Below are positions 28,201 through 37,900 of a stretch of 64,000 bases of DNA, piece by piece. Source of the DNA: Macrobrachium rosenbergii (Eukaryota; Arthropoda; Malacostraca; Decapoda; Palaemonidae); contig NC_089766.1 in the NCBI RefSeq assembly GCF_040412425.1, forward strand, positions 19,511,200 through 19,575,199, read 5' to 3'. Under the pieces are notes generated by a model that did not search any database, had not been told where the DNA came from, and saw only the letters and a program-made list of their open reading frames with translations. Every line of letters starts with the position of its first letter. Position 1 is the first letter of the stretch. The position numbers and the translations under genes were made by a program.

Positions 28201-31200
28201 AGAGTTGGAATCTCTTCAATAAATTTGAGAAGAGTTGGAATCTCTTCAATAAATTTGAGAAGAGTTGGAATCTCTTCAATAAATTTGAGAAGAGTTGGAA
28301 TCTCTTCAATAAATTTGAGAAGAGTTGGAATCTCTTCAATAAATTTGAGAAGAGTTGGAATCTCTTCAATAAATTTGAGAAGAGTTGGAATCTCTTCAAT
28401 AAATTTGAGAAGAGTTGGAATCTCTTCAATAAATTTGAGAAGAGTTGGAATCTCTTCAATAAATTTGAGAAGAGTTGGAATCTCTTCAATAAATTTGAGA
28501 AGAGTTGGAATCTCTTCAATAAATTTGAGAAGAGTTGGAATCTCTTCAATAAATTTGAGAAGAGTTGGAATCTCTTCAATAAATTTGAGAAGAGTTGGAA
28601 TCTCTTCAATAAATTTGAGAAGAGTTGAATCTCTTCAATAAATTTGAAAGAGTTGGAATCTCTTCAATAAATTTGAGAAAGAGTTGGAATCTCTTCAATA
28701 AATTTGAGAAGAGTTGGAATCTCTTCAATAAATTTGAGAAGAGTTGGAATCTCTTCAATAAATTTGAGAAGAGTTGGAATCTCTTCAATAAATTTGAGAA
28801 GAGTTGGAATCTCTTCAATAAATTTGAGAAGAGTTGGAATCTCTTCAATAAATTTGAGAAGAGTTGGAATCTCTTCAATAAATTTGAGAAGAGTTGGAAT
28901 CTCTTCAATAAATTTGAGAAGAGTTGGAATCTCTTCAATAAATTTGAGAAGAGTTGGAATCTCTTCAATAAATTTGAGAAGAGTTGGAATCTCTTCAATA
29001 AATTTGAGAAGAGTTGGAATCTCTTCAATAAATTTGAGAAGAGTTGGAATCTCTTCAATAAATTTGAGAAGAGTTGGAATCTCTTCAATAAATTTGAGAA
29101 GAGTTGGAATCTCTTCAATAAATTTGAGAAGAGTTGGAATCTCTTCAATAAATTTGAGAAGAGTTGGAATCTCTTCAATAAATTTGAGAAGAGTTGGAAT
29201 CTCTTCAATAAATTTGAGAAGAGTTGGAATCTCTTCAATAAATTTGAGAAGAGTTGGAATCTCTTCAATAAATTTTAGAAGAGTTGGAATCTCTTCAATA
29301 AATTTGAGAAGAGTTGGAATCTCTTCAATAAATTTGAGAAGCATTGGAATCTCTTCAATAAATTTTGAAAAAGTTGGAATCTCTTCAATAAATTTGAGAA
29401 GAGTTGGAATCTCTTCAATAAATTTGAGAAGAGTTGGAATCTCTTCAATAAATTTGAATAAATTTTAGAAGAGTTGGAATCTCTTCAATAAATTTGAGAA
29501 GAGTTGGAATCTCTTCAATAAATTTGAGAAGAGTTGGAATCTTTTCAATAAATTTGAAAAGAGTTGGAATCTCTTCAATAAATTTGAAAAGAGTTGGAAT
29601 CTCTTCAATAAATTTGAGAGAAGTTGGAATCTCTTCAATAAATTTGAGAAGAGTTGGAATCTCTTCAATAAATTTGAGAAGAAGGAATCTTGGAATCTCT
29701 TCAATAAATTTGAGAAGAGTTGGAATCTCTTCAATAAATTTGAGAAGAGTTGGAATCTCTTCAATAAATTTGAGAAGAGTTGGAATCTCTTCAATAAATT
29801 TGAGAAGAGTTGGAATCTCTTCAATAAATTTGAGAAGAGTTGGAATCTCTTCAATAAATTTGAGAAGAGTTGGAATCTCTTCAATAAATTTGAGAAGAGT
29901 TGGAATCTCTTCAATAAATTTGAGAAGAGTTGGAATCTCTTCAATAAATTTGAGAAGAGTTGGAATCTCTTCAATAAATTTGAGAAGAGTTGGAATCTCT
30001 TCAATAAATTTGAGAAGAGTTGGAATCTCTTCAATAAATTTGAGAAGAGTTGGAATCTCTTCAATAAATTTGAGAAGAGAATAAATTTGAGAAGAATCTC
30101 TTCAATAAATTTGAGAAGAGTTGGAATCTTCTTCAATAAATTTGAGAAATTTGAGTTGGAATCTCTTCAGTAAACTTGAGAAGAGTTGGAATCTCTTCAA
30201 TAAATTTGAGAAGAGTTGGAATCTCTTCAATAAATTTGAGAAGAGTTGGAATCTCTTCAATAAATTTGAGAAGAGTTGGAATCTCTTCAATAAATTTGAG
30301 AAGAGTTGAATCTTGGAAGAGTTGGAATCTCTTCAATAAATTTGAGAAGAGTTGGAATCTCTTCAATAAATTTGAGAAGAGTTGGAATCTCTTCAATAAA
30401 TTTGAGAAGAGTTGGAATCTCTTCAATAAATTTGAGAAGAGTTGGAATCTCTTCAATAAATTTGAGAAGAGTTGGAATCTCTTCAATAAATTTGAGAAGA
30501 GTTGGAATCTCTTCAATAAATTTGAGAAGAGTTGGAATCTCTTCAATAAATTTGAGAAGAGTTGGAATCTCTTCAATAAATTTGAGAAGAGTTGGAATCT
30601 CTTCAATAAATTTGAGAAGAGTTGGAATCTCTTCAATAAATTTGAGAAGAGTTGGAATCTCTTCAATAAATTTGAGAAGAGTTGGAATCTCTTCAATAAA
30701 TTTGAGAAGAGTTGGAATCTCTTCAATAAATTTGAGAAGAGTTGGAATCTCTTCAATAAATTTGAGAAGAGTTGGAATCTCTTCAATAAATTTGAGAAGA
30801 GTTGGAATCTCTTCAATAAATTTGAGAAGAGTTGGAATCTCTTCAATAAATTTGAGAAGAGTTGGAATCTCTTCAATAAATTTGAGAAGAGTTGGAATCT
30901 CTTCAATAAATTTGAGAAGAGTTGGAATCTCTTCAATAAATTTGAAGAATTGGAATCCCTTCAATAAATCTGAGAAGAGGTGAAATCTCTTCAATAAATT
31001 TGAGAAGAGTTGGAATCTCTTCAATAAATTCTATAGGAATTGGAATCTCTTCAATAAATTTGAGAAGCGATGGAATCTTTTCAATAAATTTGAGAAGAGT
31101 TGGAATCTCTTCAATAAGTCTGAGATGAGCTGGAATCTTTTCAATAAATTTGAGAAGAGTTGGAATCTCTTCAATAAATAAATTTGAGAAGAGTTGGAAT

Positions 31201-34200
31201 CTCTTCAATAAATTTGAGAAGAGTTGGAATCTCTTCAATAAATTTGAGAAGAGTTGGAATCTCTTCAATAAATTTGAGAAGAGTTGGAATCTCTTCAATA
31301 AATTTGAGAAGAGTTGGAATCTCTTCAATAAATTTGAGAAGAGTTGGAATCTCTTCAATAAATTTGAGAAGAGTTGGAATCTCTTCAATAAATTTGAGAA
31401 GAGTTGGAATCTCTTCAATAAATTTGAGAAGAGTTGGAATCTCTTCAATAAATTTGAGAAGAGTTGGAATCTCTTCAATAAATTTGAGAAGAGTTGGAAT
31501 CTCTTCAATAAATTTGAGAAGAGTTGGAATCTCTTCAATAAATTTGAGAAGAGTTGGAATCTCTTCAATAAATTTGAGAAGAGTTGGAATCTCTTCAATA
31601 AATTTGAGAAGAGTTGGAATCTCTTCAATAAATTTGAGAAGAGTTGGAATCTCTTCAATAAATTTGAGAAGAGTTGGAATCTCTTCAATAAATTTGAGAA
31701 GAGTTGGAATCTTCAATCAATAAATTTGAATCTCTTCAATAAATTTGTTGGAATCTCTTCAATAAATCTGAGAAGGGTTGGAATCTCTTCAATAAATGTG
31801 AGAAGAGTTGGAATCTTTTCAATAAACTTGAGAAGAGTTGGAATCTCTTCAATAAATTTGAGAAAAATTGGAATGTCTTCAATAAATTTGAGAAGAGTTG
31901 GAATCCCTTCAATAAATATGAGAAGAGTTGAAATCTCTTCAATAAATTTGAGAAGAGTTGGAATCTCTTCAATAAATTTGAGAAGAGTTGGAATCTCTTC
32001 AATAAATTTGAGAAGAGTTGGAATCTCTTCAATAAATTTGAGAAGAGTTGGAATCTCTTCAATAAATTTGAGAAGAGTTGGAATCTCTTCAATAAATTTG
32101 AGAAGAGTTGGAATCTCTTCAATAAATTTGAGAAGAGTTGGAATCTCTTCAATAAATTTGAGAAGAGTTGGAATCTCTTCAATAAATTTGAGAAGAGTTG
32201 GAATCTCTTTAATAAATTTGAGAAGAGTTGGAATCTCTTCAATAAATTTGAGAAGAGTTGGAATCTCTTCAATAAATTTGAGAAGAGTTGGAATCTCTTC
32301 AATAAATTTGAGAAGAGTTGGAATCTCTTCAATAAATTTGAGAAGAGTTGGAATCTCTTCAATAAATTTGAGAAGAGTTGGAATCTCTTCAATAAATTTG
32401 AGAAGAGTTGGAATCTCTTCAATAAATTTGAGAAGAGTTGGAATCTCTTCAATAAATTTGAGAAGAGTTGGAATCTCTTCAATAAATTTGAGAAGAGTTG
32501 GAATCTCTTCAATAAATTTGAGAAGAGTTGGAATCTCTTCAATAAATAAATTTGAGAAGAGTTGGAATCTCTTCAATAAATTTGAGAAGAGTTGGAATCT
32601 CTTCAATAAATTTGAGAAGAGTTGGAATCTCTTCAATAAATTTGAGAAGAGTTGGAATCTCTTCAATAAATTTGAGAAGAGTTGGAATCTCTTCAATAAA
32701 TTTGAGAAGAGTTGGAATCTCTTCAATAAATTTGAGAAGAGTTGGAATCTCTTCAATAAATCTGAGAAGAGTTGGAATCTCTTCAATAAATTTGAGAAGA
32801 GTTGGAATCTCTTCAATAAATTTGAGAAGAGTTGGAAGTTCTTCAATAAAATGAGTAGAGTTGGAATCTCTTCAATAAATTTGAGAAGAGTTGGAATCTC
32901 TTCAATAAATTTTAGAAGAGTTGGAATCTCTTCAATAAATTTGAGAAGAGTTGGAATCTTTTCAATAAATTTGAGAAGAGTTGGAATCTCTTCAATAAAT
33001 TTGAGAAGAGTTGGAATCTCTTCAATAAATTTGAGAAGAGTTGGAATCTCTTCAATAAATTTGAGAAGAGTTGGAATCTCTTCAATAAATTTGAGAAGAG
33101 TTGGAATCTCTTCAATAAATTTGAGAAGAGTTGGAATCTCTTCAATAAATTTGAGAAGAGTTGGAATCTCTTTCAATAAATTTGAGAAGAGTTGGAATCT
33201 TCAATAAATTTGAGAAGATAAATTTGAGAAGAATTGGAATCTCTTCAATAAATTTGAGAAGAGTTGGAAGTTCTTCAATAAAATGTGTAGAACTGGAATC
33301 TCTTCAATAAATTTGAGAAGAGTTCGAAGTTCTTCAATAAATTTGAGAAGAGTTGGAATCTCTTCGATAAATTTGAGAAAAGTTGGAATCTCTTCAATAA
33401 ATCTGAGAAGGGTTGGAATCTCTTCAATAAATTTGAGAAGAGTTGGAATCTTTTCAATAAATTTGAGAAGAGTTGGAATCTCTTCAATAAATCTGAGAAG
33501 AGTTGGAATCTCTTCAATAAATTTGAGAAGAGTTGGAATCTCTTCAATAATTCTGAGAAGAGTTGGAATCTCTTCAATAAATTTGAGAAGAGTTGGAATC
33601 TCTTCAATAAATTTGAGAAGAGTTGGAATCTCTTCAATAAATTTGAGAAGAGTTGGAATCTCTTCTTTAAATTTGAGAATAGTTGGAATCTCTTCAATAA
33701 ATTTGAGAAGAGTTGGAATCTCTTCAATAAATTTGAGAAGAGTTGGAATCTCTTCAATAAATTTGAGAAGAGTTGGAATCTCTTCAATAAATTTGAGAAG
33801 AGTTGGAATCTCTTCAATAAATTTGAGAAGAGTTGGAATCTCTTCAATAAATTTGAGAAGAGTTGGAATCTCTTCAATAAATTTGAGAAGAGTTGGAATC
33901 TCTTCAATAAATTTGAGAAGAGTTGGAATCTCTTCAATAAATTTGAGAAGAGTTGGAATCTCTTCAATAAATTTGAGAAGAGTTGGAATCTCTTCAATAA
34001 ATTTGAGAAGAGTTGGAATCTCTTCAATAAATTTGAGAAGAGTTGGAATCTCTTCAATAAATTTGAGAAGAGTTGGAATCTCTTCAATAAATTTGAGAAG
34101 AGTTGGAATCTCTTCAATAAATTTGAGAAGAGTTGGAATCTCTTCAATAAATTTGAGAAGAGTTGGAATCTCTTCAATAAATTTGAGAAGAGTTGGAATC

Positions 34201-34920
34201 TCTTCAATAAATTTGAGAAGAGTTGGAATCTCTTCAATAAATTTGAGAAGAGTTGGAATCTCTTCAATAAATTTGAGAAGAGTTGGAATCTCTTCAATAA
34301 ATTTGAGAAGAGTTGGAATCTCTTCAATAAATTTGAGAAGAGTTGGAATCTCTTCAATAAATTTGAGAAGAGTTGGAATCTCTTCAATAAATTTGAGAAG
34401 AGTTGGAATCTCTTCAATAAATTTGAGAAGAGTTGGAATCTCTTCAATAAATTTGAGAAGAGTTGGAATCTCTTCAATAAATTTGAGAAGAGTTGGAATC
34501 TCTTCAATAAATTTGAGAAGAGTTGGAATCTCTTCAATAAATTTGAGAAGAGTTGGAATCTCTTCAATAAATTTGAGAAGAGTTGGAATCTCTTCCATAA
34601 ATTTTCGAAGACTTGGAATCTCTTCAATAAATTTGAGAAGAGTTGGAATCTCTTCAATAAATTTGAGAAGAGTTGGAATCTCTTCAATAAATTTGGGAAG
34701 CGTTGGAATCTCTTCAATAAATTTGGGAAGTGTTGGAATCTCTTCAACAATTTTAGAAGAGTTGGAATCTCTTCAATAAATTTTGGAAGAGTTGGAATCT
34801 CTTCAATAAATTTTATGAGTTGGAATCTCTTCAATAAATTTTGGAAGAGTTGGAATCTCTTCAATAAATTTTGGAAGAGTTGGAATCTCTTCAATAAATT
34901 TGAGAAGAGTTGGAATCTCT
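1221..34920 (+). repeat. Core of the 30-bp satellite, about 1,100 copies
   Basis: The unit reads TTGAGAAGAGTTGGAA followed by TCTCTTCAATAAAT: 30 bp, 9 of 30 bases G or C. Two units fit each 60-base stretch and phase is kept for kilobases, for example 10,540-11,910, where more than 40 successive units are identical. Each unit has an inverted repeat (GAAGAG, loop TTGGAAT, CTCTTC), an AAATTT tract at the unit junction, and one AATAAA on this strand. Phase is broken at several dozen points by short insertions or deletions (near 1,680, 2,408, 3,168, 3,590, 5,685, 9,865, 10,512, 11,912, 13,800, 18,735, 23,755, 25,135, 30,085 and others). A 29-bp variant ending AATAAAATGAGTAGAG recurs at, for example, 5,240, 9,252, 14,585, 17,090 and 32,850. 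Four of six frames are open through the unit, giving decapeptide repeats such as RRVGISSINL and KRFQLFSNLL; these are by-products of the period and not proteins. No function can be assigned from sequence. Confidence 0.97.
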
Positions 34921-34975
34921 TCAGAGGCTGTGAGGAAGTTGGAAACCTTCATTCAATAAATCTGAGAAGGGCTTA
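34921..34975. repeat. Non-repeat tail motif inside the array, copy 1
   Basis: The 30-bp pattern is interrupted by AGAGGCTGTGAGGAAGTTGG then AAACCTTCATTC. The second, short array ends with the closely related AGAGGCTGCGTGGAAGTTGG then AAACCC at 47,253-47,279, where the repeat really stops and unrelated DNA begins. The motif is therefore probably the original right-hand end of a module, followed at 34,976 by a second block of older repeats. Confidence 0.7.
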
Positions 34976-37900
34976 AATCTTCTTCAATAAATGTGAGAAG
35001 AGTTAGAATATTTTCAATAAATTTGAGAAGAGTTGGAATCTCTCTTCAATAAATTTGAGAAAAAATTGGAATCTCTTCAATAAATTTGAGAAGAGTTGGA
35101 ATCCCTTGAATAAATATGAGAAGAGTTGAAATCTCCTGAATTAATATGAGAAGAGTTGGAATCTCTTCAATAAATTTGAGAATAGATGGAATTTCTTCAA
35201 TAAATCTGAGAAGGGTTGGAATCTCTTCAATAAATCTGAGAAGAGTTGGAATCTCTTCAATAAATTTTAGAAGAGTTGGAAGTTCTTCAGTAAAATGAGT
35301 AGAGTTGGAATCACTTCAATAAACTTGAGAAGAGGTGGAATCTTTTTAATAAATTTTATAAGAGTCAGAATCTCTTAATAAATCTTAGAAGAGTTGGAAT
35401 CTCTTCAATAAATTTTATAGGAATTGGAATCTCTTCAGCAAATTTGAGAAGCCGTGGAATCTTTTCAATAAATTTGAGAAGAGTTGGAATCTCTTCAATA
35501 AATCTGAGACAAGCTGCTGGAATCTCTTCAATAAATGGAGAAGAATCCTCAGTAATTTTTAAAGTGTTGGAATCTCTCAATAATTCTAGAAGAGTTGGAA
35601 TTGCTTAAATAAATTTTGGAGAGTTGGAATCTCTTCAATAAATTTTATAAGAGTTGGAATCTGTCTAATAAATTTTGAAGAGTAAACTTCAATAAATTTA
35701 TTATTGAATCTTCAATAAATTTGAGAAGAGTGGGAATCTGTTCAATAAATCTGAAAAAAGGTGAGATTTCTTCAATATATTTGAGAAGATTTGGAATCTC
35801 TTCAATAAATTTGAGAAGAGTTGGAAGTTCTTCAATAAATTTGAGAACAGTTGGAATCTCTTCAATAAATTTGAAAAGAGTTGGAAGTTCTTCAATAAAT
35901 TTGAGAAGAGTTGGAATCTCTTCGATAAATTTGAGAAGAGTTGTAATCTCTTCAATAAATCTGGCTGGTTGGAATCTTCAATAAATTTGAGAAGAGTTGA
36001 ATATTTTCAATAAATTTCAGAAGAGATGCAATCTTCTTCGATAAATCTGAGAAGAGTTGGAATCTCTTCAATAAATTTTAGAAGAGTTGGAATCTCTTCA
36101 TTAATTTGAGAAGAGTTGAATCTTTTTCAATAAATTTGAGACGAGTTGGAATTTCTTCGATAATTCTTAGAAGAGTCTGAATCTCTTCAATAAATCTGAT
36201 AGGTTGGTTGGAATTCTTCAATAAATTTGAGAAGAGGTGGTATATTTTCAATAAATTTGAGAAGAGTTGGAATTTCTCTTCTCAATAAATTTGAGAAGAG
36301 TTGGAATCTCTTCAATAAATTTGGAGTGAGTTAACCCTTCCTACAAATCTGAGAAGAGGTGAAATCTCTTCTCAATAAATTTGAGAAGAGTTGGAATCTC
36401 TTCAATAAATTTGAGAAGAGTTGGTGTTCTTTCAATAAAATGAGTAGAGTTGGAATCTTCATTAAATTTGAGAGGAGTTGGAATCTTCAATCAATTTTGA
36501 GAAGAATTGCTCTTCTGAATAAAATGTAGAACTGAACTTTTTCAATAAATTTGAGAGGAGTTGAAAGTTCTTCAATTAATTTGACAAGAGTTGGAATCTC
36601 TTCGATAAATTTGAAAAGAGTTGGAATCTCTTCAATAAATCTGAGAAGGATTGGAATCTCTTCAATAAATTTGAGAAGAGTTGGAATCTTTTCAATAAAT
36701 TTGAGAAGAGTTGGAATCTTTTCGATAAATCTGAGAAGAGTTGGAATCTCTTCAATAAATTTGAGAAGAGTTGGAATCTCTTCAATAATTCTGGGAAGAG
36801 TTGGAATCTCTTCAATAAATTTGGGAAGAGTTGGAATCTCTTCGATAATTTGAGAAGAGTTGGGAATCTCTTCAATAAATCTAGTAAGGGCAATCTCTTC
36901 AATAAATTTGAGATGAGTTGGAATCTTTTCAATAAATTTGAGAAGAGTTGGAATCTCTTCAATAAATTTGAGAAGAGTTGGAATCTCTTCAATAAATTTG
37001 AGAAGAGTTGGAAGTCTTCAATAAATTTGAGAAGAGAGGAAATTCTTCACAATTTGAGAAGAGTTGGAATCTTCAATAAATTAGAGAAGAGCTGGAAGTT
37101 CTTCTACCAATATGAGTAGAGTTGGAATCTCTTCAATAAATTTGAGAAGAGATGGAATCTCTTCTTAATAAATTTGAGAAGAGTTGGAATCTCTTCAATA
37201 AATTTGAGAAGAGTTGGAATCTTTCAATAAATTTGAGGAGAGTTGAATCTCTTTCGATAAATCTGAGAAGAGTTGGAATCTCTTCACATTCTGGGAGGAG
37301 TTAGAATGTCTTCAATAAATTTGAGAAGAGTTGGAATGTCTTCAATAAATTTTCAGAAGAGTTGGAATATTTTCAATAAATTTGAGAAGAGTTGGAATCT
37401 TCACGAATCTGAGAAGAGTTGGAATGTCTCAATAAATTTGAGAAGAGTTGATTCTCCTCAATATGAGGAGATGGAATCTCTTCAATAAATCTGAGAAGGG
37501 TTGGAATCTCTTCAATAAATCTTGGAGAAGGGTTGGAATCTCTTCAATAAATTTTAGAAGAGTTGGTTTCTTCACTCAAAATGAGTAGAGTTTCTTGAAT
37601 CTCTTCAATAAAACTTGAGAAGAGTTGAATCTTAATAAATTTTAGAAGAGTCAGAATTTAATAAACTAGAAGAGTTGGAATCTCTTCAATAAATTTTATA
37701 TGAATTAGAATCTCTTCAATAAATTTGAGAAGCGATGGAATCTTTTCAATAAATTTGAGAAGAGTTGGAATCTTTTCAATAAATCTGAGACGAGCTGGAA
37801 TCTCTTCAATAAATTTGAGAAGAGTTGGAATCTCCTCAGTAAATTTTAGAGCGTTGGAATCTCTTCAATAATTCTAGAAGAGCTGGAGTTGCTAAAATAA

